A stretch of 11,264 nt of DNA, from NCBI GenBank assembly GCA_016840465.1, contig JAEOSH010000063.1:1-11264 (forward strand), written 5' to 3'. Position 1 is the first letter of the stretch. Each line of letters begins with the position of its first letter. The notes under the pieces were generated by a model. It was not told where the DNA came from. It worked only from the letters and a program-made list of their open reading frames with translations, and ran no database searches. Made by a program: the position numbers and the translations under genes. Source of the DNA: Candidatus Baldrarchaeum yapensis (GTDB lineage: Archaea; Asgardarchaeota; Baldrarchaeia; Baldrarchaeales; Baldrarchaeaceae). This document shows positions 1 through 7,483 of this stretch, in pieces.

Positions 1-1
1 C

Positions 2-913
2 AGCATGTGTAATATTAGCGGCCCGGTGGTAATAGAGCCCGGCGGGAACATTTCTCTTCTAATTAATGGTACGGCAGTCACTCGTGTTGGTTTGCATCCG
101 GTATTTACGGTGGTGCGGTACAGCTACGAACTTTCAGGAGAGACCGTTCACACATGGACGCACTCTAACACAATATTAGGGTTCGTATTCCCGCCAATTG
201 AGAGAATTAACCTAACTTCTTGCCCGAAGCCATTCCCCGAGCCTGAAATTGTCATAGACAAGAATGTAGACATAAATTACAACAACGTCACCGTGCATCT
301 GAATGTTACGAACATGGGAGACGACACGGCGGTGCTGACGATCGTTGAGTACACCTCATGTGGTGACATCATTGCTGGCGATGTTACCGAGTGGAGTGAG
401 GGAATCCTAGAAAAGGGCAAGATGCTATGGCCCACTGAGGAAGGATGGTCGGTTATGAAGTTTGTCAGGGTGCGTCATGTTGTCCTGGAGCCCGGTGAGA
501 GTTTCACGATGACCTACTGGTATGTAATAAACGTTACTGGTCCGACGGAGATAATCGTACCAGCGACCGTTGTGCTATACGTGTCGAGGTACTCGCTAAT
601 GAGGGTGAACGTTACCACCAGTGAGGCGAGAGTGGCTGAAGAGAGCGGCATGAAATCGCTTGAGGAAACGTATTCGACCAAGGGGCTCATGAACATACTT
701 TCGCTCCCAACGAGCACCATAATGCAGGGCGAAGAGACCGAGAACTCGTGGGTTGTGTATAGCAATGCACTGGTCGAGGTTGTAGAACCCACACCGACCG
801 GCAAGGCAGCGCCGACCCCTACACAGGTTCCATGGCGACTCATAGGACTAGTTATTGGTATAGTGGTAATAGCGGTGGTAATTGCGATCTTCATGAGGAG
901 AAGGAGATTCTAA
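2..913 (+). CDS. Cell-surface glycoprotein, C-terminal membrane anchor (5' partial)
   Basis: The frame is open from the window edge (codon at 2-4), so the ATG at 5 is probably internal; the true start and any signal peptide lie upstream. About 304 residues are visible. Counting from that Met, residues 1 to 260 look extracellular and carry eight N-x-S/T sequons (for example NIS, NGT, NLT and several NVT), the archaeal N-glycosylation signal. A Pro/Thr linker (PTPTGKAAPTPTQVP, about 262-276) leads to one membrane segment (about 278-297) and a cytoplasmic RRRR tail. This is the usual plan of an exported archaeal surface or substrate-displaying protein held by its C-terminus. The repeated beta-strand-like pattern would fit immunoglobulin-like or CARDB-type folds, but I recognise no family. 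It ends in TAA, with T-rich sequence 20 nt later. Function unknown; the surface location is well supported by topology. Confidence 0.8.
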   Translation, partial: SMCNISGPVVIEPGGNISLLINGTAVTRVGLHPVFTVVRYSYELSGETVHTWTHSNTILGFVFPPIERINLTSCPKPFPEPEIVIDKNVDINYNNVTVHLNVTNMGDDTAVLTIVEYTSCGDIIAGDVTEWSEGILEKGKMLWPTEEGWSVMKFVRVRHVVLEPGESFTMTYWYVINVTGPTEIIVPATVVLYVSRYSLMRVNVTTSEARVAEESGMKSLEETYSTKGLMNILSLPTSTIMQGEETENSWVVYSNALVEVVEPTPTGKAAPTPTQVPWRLIGLVIGIVVIAVVIAIFMRRRRF

Positions 914-931
914 TCGTATTTTATAATCACT

Positions 932-946
932 CCTTTATTTTTGCTT
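932..946 (+). terminator. T-rich transcription stop after surface protein gene
   Basis: The run CCTTTATTTTTGCTT starts about 20 nt after the stop codon. Archaeal RNA polymerase ends transcription at T-rich tracts without needing a hairpin, so this is a fair candidate, though weak by itself. Confidence 0.25.
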
Positions 947-1190
947 ACGTTATCTGATACACTGCCCTGCTTTCTGTCAAATGACATCTCGCTACCTAAT
1001 TTTATAATTGCTCTTTCCGCAACCTACGAATTCATAGGCTATGGATTTATAGGCCACATAGGATGAGCATGAGGTGCTAGTTGCACTAGATATAGGAAGT
1101 ACGCCGAATACCTGAGCAAGCAATGCCGAAAGTCTTAGAAGCTATCCCCGATACGGGCCATATTCTGATTCCATTAGTAGTTAAAGAAAG

Positions 1191-1198
1191 TTTTATAG
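1191..1198 (+). promoter_or_regulatory. TATA-like box for lysS
   Basis: TTTTATAG lies in an A-rich upstream context (AAAGAAAG just before it). With the usual 25-27 nt spacing, transcription would start near 1221, giving a leader of roughly 40 nt that contains the GGTGAGG ribosome binding site at 1249-1255. Confidence 0.4.
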
Positions 1199-1259
1199 GG
1201 AGAGCACGTTTGTAGAAGCACTTAAGGGTCTGAAAGCGTGGAGCAAGCGGTGAGGGTTC

Positions 1260-2756
1260 TTGCCAGAGGAAAGAGAGGATTTCATTGCGATGATGAAGAA
1301 GCGCGAGGAACTCATCCAGATGGGCGTAAACCCGTATCCACATAAGTACGAAATCACCCACTCCGTCCCGGAGATCGTTAGGGACAACGCCACCAATATC
1401 GTTTACAAGGGCGACCTGAGCACGGCGGGCAGGGTCTTTGCGATCAGGAGGCACGGAAAAAGCACCTTCGTGGATATAGTTGACGAGGGGGTCAGGCTGC
1501 AAATATACCTTAAGGCGGATGTGCTGGGTGACAAGTACCGCTTCTTTCTGAAGTACGTCAGGCGTGGAGACTTCATAGGTGTGCGCGGCGAACTTTTCAG
1601 GACGAAGACGGGGGAGCTCACATTGCTGGTCAAGGACTTCACAATATTGTGTAAGGCCTTATACACGCTTCCGAGAGAGTGGTACGGCCTCAAGGACATA
1701 AGGGAGAGGTACAAGAGGAGGTATCTCGACCTCCTACTGAACGAGCGGGTCAGGCGGACGTTCATCCTCAGGAGCAGGATAATTTCCGAGATAAGGAGAT
1801 ACTTGGAGGAGAGAGGGTTCATAGAGGTCGAAACGCCGATAATTCAGCCCGTGTACGGCGGTGCTGCGGCCAGACCCTTTACAACGTATGTAAATGCGCT
1901 GGGAGAGAACAGATACCTTAGAATCTCGCCGGAGCTGTACCTGAAGCGGCTCATAATCGGTGGCCTGAACAAGGTGTTCGAGATAGGGAAGAACTTCCGG
2001 AACGAGGACATAGATGCATTGCACAATCCGGAGTTTACGTCATTGGAGGTGTATGAGGCATACGCCGACTACAACGACATGATGAGGCTGACGGAGGACA
2101 TGATATCGACGGTTGCGAAGCGGGTTCTCGGGACCACGAAGATAAAGTGCCCGATTTACACTGAGGAGGGAGAGATGAAGGAGGTGGAGATAGATCTTTC
2201 ACCACCTTGGAGAAGGATAAAGATGTACGACGCGATAAAGATGTACACGCCTCATCACCTCGACGTGCGGGAGGCCACCGACGAGGAACTCATGGAGGAA
2301 CTCGAGAAGTTGGGCATTACCCTCAGGGGTGGGTACAACCGGGGGCTCGCGATAGAGAAAATATTCGAGGCCTACTGCGAGAAGCATCTGATACGGCCGA
2401 CGTTCGTAATGGATTACCCCAAGGAGACGTCCCCGCTGTGCAAACCCCATAGAGAGGATCCTACGCTGATAGAAAGATTTGAGGCGTTCATTGCGGGAAT
2501 GGAGATTGCAAACGCGTACACAGAACTCAACGACCCTGTCCTGCAGGAGCAGTTCTTCATGGAACAGCAGGAGAGGAAGATGCGCGGCGACGTGGAGGCG
2601 CATGAATACGATGAGGAGTTTGTGGAGGCCCTCAGATACGGAATGCCTCCCACTGGCGGCCTAGGGATAGGGATCGACCGGCTCGTGATGATATTAACGG
2701 GGTGCCCAAGCATCAAGGAGGTAATACTTTTCCCCATGCTCAGAAGAGAGGAGTAA
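1260..2756 (+). CDS. lysS: Lysyl-tRNA synthetase, class II
   Basis: Charges tRNA-Lys with lysine using ATP in the cytoplasm. The 498 residues match the usual length of the family. An N-terminal OB-fold anticodon-binding domain spans about 55-135. The class II catalytic core follows: motif 1 near 186-197 (GFIEVETPIIQP), motif 2 near 246-264 (FRNEDIDALHNPEFTSLEVY) and motif 3 near 466-478 (GGLGIGIDRLVMI). The HNPEFT and AYADYNDMM stretches are typical of LysRS rather than AspRS or AsnRS. The start is TTG at 1260, preceded at 6 nt by GGTGA. The next Met is at residue 11, inside the region that aligns with family N-termini (KKREELIQMGVNPYP), so TTG is preferred. It stands alone, with its own promoter and a downstream T-run. 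Many euryarchaea that carry SepCysS use the unrelated class I LysRS instead, so the class II type is notable here. Confidence 0.97.
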   Translation: MPEEREDFIAMMKKREELIQMGVNPYPHKYEITHSVPEIVRDNATNIVYKGDLSTAGRVFAIRRHGKSTFVDIVDEGVRLQIYLKADVLGDKYRFFLKYVRRGDFIGVRGELFRTKTGELTLLVKDFTILCKALYTLPREWYGLKDIRERYKRRYLDLLLNERVRRTFILRSRIISEIRRYLEERGFIEVETPIIQPVYGGAAARPFTTYVNALGENRYLRISPELYLKRLIIGGLNKVFEIGKNFRNEDIDALHNPEFTSLEVYEAYADYNDMMRLTEDMISTVAKRVLGTTKIKCPIYTEEGEMKEVEIDLSPPWRRIKMYDAIKMYTPHHLDVREATDEELMEELEKLGITLRGGYNRGLAIEKIFEAYCEKHLIRPTFVMDYPKETSPLCKPHREDPTLIERFEAFIAGMEIANAYTELNDPVLQEQFFMEQQERKMRGDVEAHEYDEEFVEALRYGMPPTGGLGIGIDRLVMILTGCPSIKEVILFPMLRREE

Positions 2757-2768
2757 CGACGGCAGACG

Positions 2769-2774
2769 TTTTTT
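2769..2774 (+). terminator. T6 stop after lysS
   Basis: A run of six T, 13 nt past the lysS stop codon, suits an archaeal intrinsic terminator. No stable hairpin precedes it. Confidence 0.4.
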
Positions 2775-2899
2775 CTAGTTACAGACGGGGAGTTCGACCA
2801 ATGAACTTAAACTTCATTTTTGGTGACGAAAAGTTCCATAATTGTTTTTACCAGAATATTTCCCCCGAATCGCCATTCGGTGGACCATATTAGTAACAA

Positions 2900-2907
2900 T
2901 TATTAAT
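2900..2907 (+). promoter_or_regulatory. Possible TATA box for the ABC exporter operon
   Basis: TTATTAAT sits in AT-rich sequence about 50 nt before the ATPase start. It would place transcription initiation near 2930, with a short leader carrying GGAAGGGA (2939-2946). AT-richness makes the exact box uncertain. Confidence 0.25.
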
Positions 2908-2951
2908 CGATCGGAAATTATGATTGCAAAAGAGCATCGGAAGGGAATGAC

Positions 2952-3683
2952 ATGGAGATTGCCGTGGAGGTTCGTGATCTTACGAAGATTTTCGGGCGTA
3001 AGATTGCGGTGAACAAGATATCCTTCGAAGTTGAGAAGGGCGAGATTTTCGGACTTATAGGGCCGAATGGTGCCGGTAAAACGACAACTCTCAGAATTCT
3101 CGCTACCATCCTCAAACCGACTGCCGGTACTGCCAAAATATTCGGCTTGGACGTCGTAAAGGATGCGGATATGGTCAGGAAGATGATAAGTTACCTTCCG
3201 GAGGAGGCAGGTGTTTACAAGAACCTCACGGGGCTCGAGTACTTGAGGTTTATGGCATCATTTCACTCCTCCTCGGAGGAAGAAGTCCAAAGAATGGTGG
3301 ATGAGGCCGCTGAAATCTCGGGGCTTGGAGACAGATTGCACGATAAGACCAAGACCTATAGTAAGGGTATGAAACGGAGATTGCTTGTTGCAAGAGCCCT
3401 TATGGCAAAGTCGCCGCTCGTCATACTTGATGAGCCCACGAGCGGGCTCGATGTGATGCATGCGGTTCACATAAGGGACATCATCAGAAATTACGCGCAT
3501 AAGTACGGAATGACTGTGCTTCTTTCCAGCCACAACATGCTGGAAGTAGAGTATCTCTGCGATAGGATAGCGATCATAGATAGAGGAAAGATAGTTCTGG
3601 AGGGAGGGCCATCGGAGTTAAAGGAGAAGTTTGGGGTTTCGAATCTTGAAGAATTGTTTGTGAGGGTGGTGAGAGGTGCTTAA
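2952..3683 (+). CDS. ABC-2 exporter ATP-binding protein (NatA-like)
   Basis: Powers export through the membrane partner encoded next. The 243 residues form a single nucleotide-binding domain. Walker A is GPNGAGKTT at 37-45. The Q-loop region reads YLPEEAG near 81-87, with Glu where many family members have Gln. The signature is YSKGM at 136-140, a variant common in ABC-2 drug, sodium and lipid exporters in place of LSGGQ. Walker B is LVILDEP at 156-162, the D-loop SGLD at 164-167, and the switch His is H194 in LLSSHNM. All catalytic parts are present. The start is ATG with a GGAAGGGA ribosome binding site; an out-of-frame ATG lies 5 nt earlier. The stop overlaps the permease start by 8 nt, so the two are translationally coupled. 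The substrate cannot be told from sequence. Confidence 0.93.
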   Translation: MEIAVEVRDLTKIFGRKIAVNKISFEVEKGEIFGLIGPNGAGKTTTLRILATILKPTAGTAKIFGLDVVKDADMVRKMISYLPEEAGVYKNLTGLEYLRFMASFHSSSEEEVQRMVDEAAEISGLGDRLHDKTKTYSKGMKRRLLVARALMAKSPLVILDEPTSGLDVMHAVHIRDIIRNYAHKYGMTVLLSSHNMLEVEYLCDRIAIIDRGKIVLEGGPSELKEKFGVSNLEELFVRVVRGA

Positions 3684-4983
3684 GGATCTCAAAACGATAA
3701 TGCTGAAGGAGATAAAGGAGATCCTGCGCGATCCTCACATGTTTATCGGAATGATCCTTGTGCCGCTCCTCATGTTCCCGCTACTCGGAATGACGATGGT
3801 AGTATCGACGGAAATGATGATGCCATCCGAGGAGATAAGGATAGGAGTTCTGAACCTAGACCAAGGAAATGTTTCGAAAATATTCGTAGAATTCTTAAAG
3901 GAAGTGCCTAACATTACAGTTGTGGACCTGAACGAGAAAGGTATCTCGAATGTCGACGATGCAAAAAAATTCTGTATCGAAAATGGAATTCTTGTGTTCA
4001 TAGTTGTGCCAAAAGGATTTTCGGATAACATGCTGAACGGGCGACCCGTGATCATCGACATATATGCGATAATGGAGGAGCATGGTAAGACCACCGACAT
4101 AAGCAACGCGTTCAGCGTTGCGACGGAAATTTCGAGAACAGCCTTCGATAAAACCCTGTCCTATTTGCTGGTCGGCGACAAAGGTTCCGGGACATACGGA
4201 CTCGTCTATGTGAACCCTAAGACCATAGTGAAGGGCAATGTTTTAAACGCGTCCCCAGATGTTATTAGTGGAATTTACTTCTCCCAAGTGTTCACAATAC
4301 CCCTCATCCTCATGGTACTGCTCATCTTCGTGGTACAGATAGCCGCGGTGTCGATAGCATCCGAGAAGGAACAGAAGACCCTAGAGACCCTACTATCCCT
4401 ACCGGTGGACAGGAAGATGATCCTGCTCGGTAAGCTGACCGGCTCTATCATAGTTGCAATTGTGGGGGCACTGGGCTACCTAGTGGGTTTCAATCTCTAC
4501 ATCTCAATGGTCACGAGCAAACTAGCAGAGGATGTACCAATGATAAGGCCCGAGGATGTCGGATTTGCGATCACGCCGGTGGGTTACATAATCCTCGGAA
4601 TCACAATATTCCTGACGATACTTGTGGTTTTGTCCATGGCGATAATAATCGCCGCACCCGCCGAGGACATAAGAGGGGCACAGTCGATAAGCGGCTTTTT
4701 GATATTGCCAATGGTAGTGTTCTCAATATTCTTAGCGTTTGCATCGTTTGAGATCTCCGAGGAACTCAAATTGGCCCTAGTCTTTATTCCCTTCGCGACG
4801 CCCACAATCACGACGATAGAGCTCATGAGCGGCAAATACTGGATCCCACTTGTCGGCATAGTTGCGATGCTGATAGAGGCGGTGATATTCCTCTACGTGG
4901 CGACATGGTTTTTCACAAGTGAGAAGTTGATAACCATGCGAATAACACTTGGCAGGAAGAGAGAGGTCATTGAGGAGGAATAA
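3676..4983 (+). CDS. ABC-2 type exporter permease (NatB-like)
   Basis: The 435-residue membrane subunit of the exporter. An N-terminal cytoplasmic helix (LKDLKTIMLKEIKEILRDP) precedes TM1 (about 22-45). A large extracytoplasmic domain (about 46-203) follows, and then a membrane block with TM segments near 206-229, 254-277, 300-327, 336-358, 363-383 and 389-413. The cytoplasmic stretch between the second and third segments contains EKEQKTLETLLSLPV (230-244), the ABC-2/NatB hallmark. The start is GTG inside the ATPase gene, after GGTGA, 8 nt before the end of the upstream frame. Comparable archaeal pairs export Na+, drugs or lipid-linked cargo. The big outer domain argues for a NatB-type rather than a minimal drug-exporter permease. 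The 3' end faces thiI with 4 nt between the stop codons. Confidence 0.92.
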   Translation: MLKDLKTIMLKEIKEILRDPHMFIGMILVPLLMFPLLGMTMVVSTEMMMPSEEIRIGVLNLDQGNVSKIFVEFLKEVPNITVVDLNEKGISNVDDAKKFCIENGILVFIVVPKGFSDNMLNGRPVIIDIYAIMEEHGKTTDISNAFSVATEISRTAFDKTLSYLLVGDKGSGTYGLVYVNPKTIVKGNVLNASPDVISGIYFSQVFTIPLILMVLLIFVVQIAAVSIASEKEQKTLETLLSLPVDRKMILLGKLTGSIIVAIVGALGYLVGFNLYISMVTSKLAEDVPMIRPEDVGFAITPVGYIILGITIFLTILVVLSMAIIIAAPAEDIRGAQSISGFLILPMVVFSIFLAFASFEISEELKLALVFIPFATPTITTIELMSGKYWIPLVGIVAMLIEAVIFLYVATWFFTSEKLITMRITLGRKREVIEEE

Positions 4984-4987
4984 ACAG

Positions 4988-6199
4988 TCAATTATCACCA
5001 TTACCATATTTTATTTCGAATTTTTCGGCTCGTTCTAATGCAATCTCGACCATTCTTTCGATATCCAACTTTTGCTCCTCTTTCAAGACGACCCCCATTC
5101 TTGCTCGTGTAGATGGCCTCTTAGGAGCCGCAGCACACCCCTTCTCCTCCTCTGCAGAAATTTCGTAAGTTCCTATTCTTCGCGCCAGCCTTTCCGTTTC
5201 CACCTTTTCAAACGTTACAAGTGGTCTAATCACCGGTACGCCCTTTGTTGCTTCCTCTATTACCGCGAGATTATGTAAGGTCTGACTTGCCTGTTCCCCT
5301 ATTGCCTCTCCCGTAACTATTGCAACCGCCCCCTCCATTTCTGCAATTCTTTCCGCAACTCTATACATGACGCGCTTGCACAGCACACATGTGAGGTTGT
5401 CCATGCACTTATCCTTTATTTCTTGCAGGTTTTCGCCGTGCGGAACTATATAGACTCGCAGGGGAGTATTAAACATCCACTCGGAAAGTTTCCTCACAAG
5501 GCGCGTCACCTTATCTCTTGTCCGCTTATCTCCAAAGTCCCCTAGGTCGAAATGTAGGAACACGGGGATGCAACCACGACGCATCATAAGCCATGCGGCA
5601 ACGGGAGAATCTATGCCACCACTTATAAGGCAGACGACCCTCCCCTGAGATCCTATCGGGAATCCTCCCGGGCCTTCTATCGTTTCGAGGAAGATGAACG
5701 CTTTGTCCTCACGTATTTCGATTCCCATGGTGTACATCGGGTTTTCCAAATCAACTTTTAGGTTTAGATCTTTAAGTGAGGATAAAATTCTCTCTCCCAC
5801 GATTCTGTTCACATCAAGGCTCGTGTAGGGGTGCGTGCCAACTCTTCTACAGCGTACTGCAAACGTTGCATTCGGAATAAACTCTTCTTTTGCAAGGCTC
5901 ACACACACGTCCGCAATCTGATCGATGTCAGATGTTGTCGATATTGCGGGAGAAAAGGAGGAGATTCCAAACACCCTCGTCAGAAGTTCGGAGGCCTCGG
6001 ACGTCTCATTTGTAAAAAGATACGCCCGCCCGTAAGTGTACTCCAGTTTCTCAAACGAAACTGAGTGATGCTCCAAAAGCCTCCTTATGTAATCGCATAT
6101 CGACTTCTCATACCGCACCTTAACCCGCGGACTTTTCGTGCCGATCTCGCTGCCGAATCTTATTATTATGGCGTTATATTTTACTGGCAAGAAGTCCAC
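4988..6199 (-). CDS. thiI: tRNA 4-thiouridine synthase ThiI
   Basis: Adenylates U8 of tRNA and replaces its oxygen with sulfur. The 403 residues comprise an N-terminal ferredoxin-like domain, a THUMP RNA-binding domain (about 55-170) and a C-terminal PP-loop ATPase with SGGIDSPVA at 193-201. A CxxC (CVLC, 271-274) lies in the PP-loop domain, followed by GEAIGEQASQTLHNL (297-311) and a conserved-looking Cys355. The C-terminal rhodanese domain that supplies persulfide in E. coli ThiI is absent, as in methanogen ThiI, where this CxxC is needed for activity; sulfur must come from another carrier or sulfide. The start is GTG, only 3 nt after the pscS stop, which indicates cotranscription and possible coupling. 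Pairing with SepCysS puts two tRNA sulfur-transfer steps in one operon. A role in thiamine synthesis is less likely without the rhodanese domain. Confidence 0.95.
   Translation of the reverse strand: MDFLPVKYNAIIIRFGSEIGTKSPRVKVRYEKSICDYIRRLLEHHSVSFEKLEYTYGRAYLFTNETSEASELLTRVFGISSFSPAISTTSDIDQIADVCVSLAKEEFIPNATFAVRCRRVGTHPYTSLDVNRIVGERILSSLKDLNLKVDLENPMYTMGIEIREDKAFIFLETIEGPGGFPIGSQGRVVCLISGGIDSPVAAWLMMRRGCIPVFLHFDLGDFGDKRTRDKVTRLVRKLSEWMFNTPLRVYIVPHGENLQEIKDKCMDNLTCVLCKRVMYRVAERIAEMEGAVAIVTGEAIGEQASQTLHNLAVIEEATKGVPVIRPLVTFEKVETERLARRIGTYEISAEEEKGCAAAPKRPSTRARMGVVLKEEQKLDIERMVEIALERAEKFEIKYGNGDN
5008..5026 (+). terminator. T-rich stop for the exporter operon, inside thiI 3' end
   Basis: The stretch ATTTTATTTCGAATTTTTC follows the permease stop codon by about 25 nt, within the last codons of the convergent thiI gene. 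If it acts as terminator, the two transcripts overlap at their 3' ends. Confidence 0.3.
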
Positions 6200-6202
6200 C
6201 CA

Positions 6203-7420
6203 TTACGAAACTTGGAGACCGTACTTCTCCGCGATTTCTATGAAGGCATTAGCGACGTACTTAACTTCGTCCCACGAGAGGCCGTAAGTGTTAAGTTTGA
6301 AGTGCTTGGTCATGCCAGGCTGTATTCCGACTATTTTCTTCTTCTTCAGTTCATGGTACAGGAAGTAACCCTTACGCTTGTGCTTCTGTGATATCTTGAA
6401 GAAACCCTCGCTTTCTATGTGTATCAACGTGTGTTCTTTGGGCTTTACTCCGAGTTGTCTCGTCCCCTCGATTCTCTCCATCTGTTCCACCAAGTACCTT
6501 GCTTTCTCAACCTCTTCGCTCCACCTTTTTACTCTCTCGACAACGTGCGGGAATGACGCCATGAGACTCACTATAGGCGCACCCATCACCGTACATCCGA
6601 GAAGTGCCAGTTCTTTCTGAGGAAAAGATCTCCCACTCCAATCTCCCACTATCTTCGACCTCGCCAGTATTATCTTCGCCATCTCCTCAGTCATTGCGAG
6701 TATTCCCGTCGGGGCGGATGCCGCCCAACTCTTATGCCCGCTTCCAACAAGGACGTCCACCTCCAACTCTTTACCATTTATAGGCATCAATCCGGCCGTG
6801 TATGCTGCATTTAACACAAAAGGAACATCGTAATCATGCGCTATCCTTGCCACCTTCTTAGCGTCATTGAGGTTCCCGTACTGGTAGTCGACGTGGGTCA
6901 GTAGGACTGCGACGGGGTATTCCCCTGTTTCCCTCTTCACCTCCTCTATCTTCTCGGCGTACACGTCCAAGTCCACTCTATACTCGGGGTAACCGCTGTT
7001 CGGAACCTCCTTTATCCTGAGCCCTGCCAGTTCGGCAGCAAGATATGTGGAGTAGTGCGCAAGGCTGTCTATCACGACATAACCGTCCTTTACTCCCCTG
7101 TGCCTCGCGAGCATGAGAAATGTTATGAACTTGGCCTCGCGGCACCTTGTCACTATACGCACCACATCCATTCCCAGAAATCTGGCCATGTCTTCGAGAA
7201 ACTGCTTTATGGGTGGCCTTTCTATCATATCAAGACGGGGAGTCTTGGCAGGGCACCAATCACAGACAGAGTATCCGTCACCAAATTCCAAAATCGCCCT
7301 TCTTGCCTCTTCGGTGAGTACACCACCGCGTTGTATTGGGTTTAAATTAATGTAGCCCGGCTTTGTAAACTCCCTCGTCAGATTTGTATACCTTTGTAGG
7401 TTCTGCTTTGGTATTTCCAC
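6203..7420 (-). CDS. pscS: Sep-tRNA:Cys-tRNA synthase (SepCysS)
   Basis: A PLP enzyme that converts O-phosphoseryl-tRNA-Cys, made by SepRS, into cysteinyl-tRNA-Cys; in these archaea this step can be the main or only route to cysteine. The 405 residues have the fold-type I layout. The PLP lysine is K230 in LVGSGHKSW, with the preceding DVDVLV-type strand and an H176-V-D pair that fits cofactor binding. The family cysteines are present: Cys53 and Cys56 (SVCDWC) and Cys276 (LLGCTVMGAP), which in characterised enzymes bind an Fe-S cluster and relay sulfur. The N-terminal INLNPIQRGG is a family signature. The start is GTG at 7420, with GAGGGGG about 7 nt upstream. It leads the pscS-thiI operon and is divergent from the PP-loop gene. 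SepRS and the scaffold SepCysE are not in this window. Confidence 0.96.
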   Translation of the reverse strand: MEIPKQNLQRYTNLTREFTKPGYINLNPIQRGGVLTEEARRAILEFGDGYSVCDWCPAKTPRLDMIERPPIKQFLEDMARFLGMDVVRIVTRCREAKFITFLMLARHRGVKDGYVVIDSLAHYSTYLAAELAGLRIKEVPNSGYPEYRVDLDVYAEKIEEVKRETGEYPVAVLLTHVDYQYGNLNDAKKVARIAHDYDVPFVLNAAYTAGLMPINGKELEVDVLVGSGHKSWAASAPTGILAMTEEMAKIILARSKIVGDWSGRSFPQKELALLGCTVMGAPIVSLMASFPHVVERVKRWSEEVEKARYLVEQMERIEGTRQLGVKPKEHTLIHIESEGFFKISQKHKRKGYFLYHELKKKKIVGIQPGMTKHFKLNTYGLSWDEVKYVANAFIEIAEKYGLQVS

Positions 7421-7443
7421 CGCGATACCCCCTCGTTTCTGAC

Positions 7444-7473
7444 CTTATATTCTCTCCTTAGGAACTATAAAAG
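7444..7473. promoter_or_regulatory. Divergent promoters between pscS and the PP-loop gene
   Basis: The 63-nt spacer holds two TATA-like boxes. CTATAAAAGG (7465-7474), read on the minus strand as CCTTTTATAG, would start pscS transcription near 7443 and leave a short leader containing GAGGGGG. CTTATATT (7444-7451) on the plus strand would start the PP-loop transcript near 7473, a nearly leaderless message for ATG 7484. The assignment rests on spacing only; the boxes could also be used the other way round. Shared control of both directions is likely given how close they are. Confidence 0.45.
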
Positions 7474-7483
7474 GGTATACTTG

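Larger units (their letters stand above)
914..1259. other. Intergenic region with lysS leader and faint coding traces
   Basis: 346 bases without a convincing gene. The right end holds the lysS TATA-like box and leader. Two short stretches read like protein. The plus frame from 1061 gives VLVALDIGST before a stop near 1109, which resembles the start of an ASKHA-type ATPase. A different plus frame, 1123-1215, encodes 30 residues (starting MPKVLEAIPDTG) ending in TAG. They are in different frames and have no clear ribosome binding site, so they may be decayed gene remains or chance. No tRNA-like cloverleaf was found. Confidence 0.3.

Noticed and set aside
514-894. 126-codon minus-strand frame opposite the surface protein gene
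   Set aside because: Ser/Thr/Ile-rich shadow of the sequon-rich plus-strand gene; no start signal and no recognisable domain.
1403-2603. Several long minus-strand and alternate-frame open frames across lysS (up to about 140 codons)
   Set aside because: They lie wholly inside a gene with clear class II synthetase motifs, lack ribosome binding sites and have low-complexity, shadow-type composition.
2801-2893. 30-codon plus-strand frame between lysS and the exporter genes
   Set aside because: No ribosome binding site and no domain; the segment is better explained as terminator and promoter DNA.
3033-3390. Noncanonical Q-loop (Glu) and SKGM signature as signs of a dead ABC ATPase
   Set aside because: Both variants are common in ABC-2/NatA-type exporter ATPases, and Walker A, Walker B and the switch His are intact.
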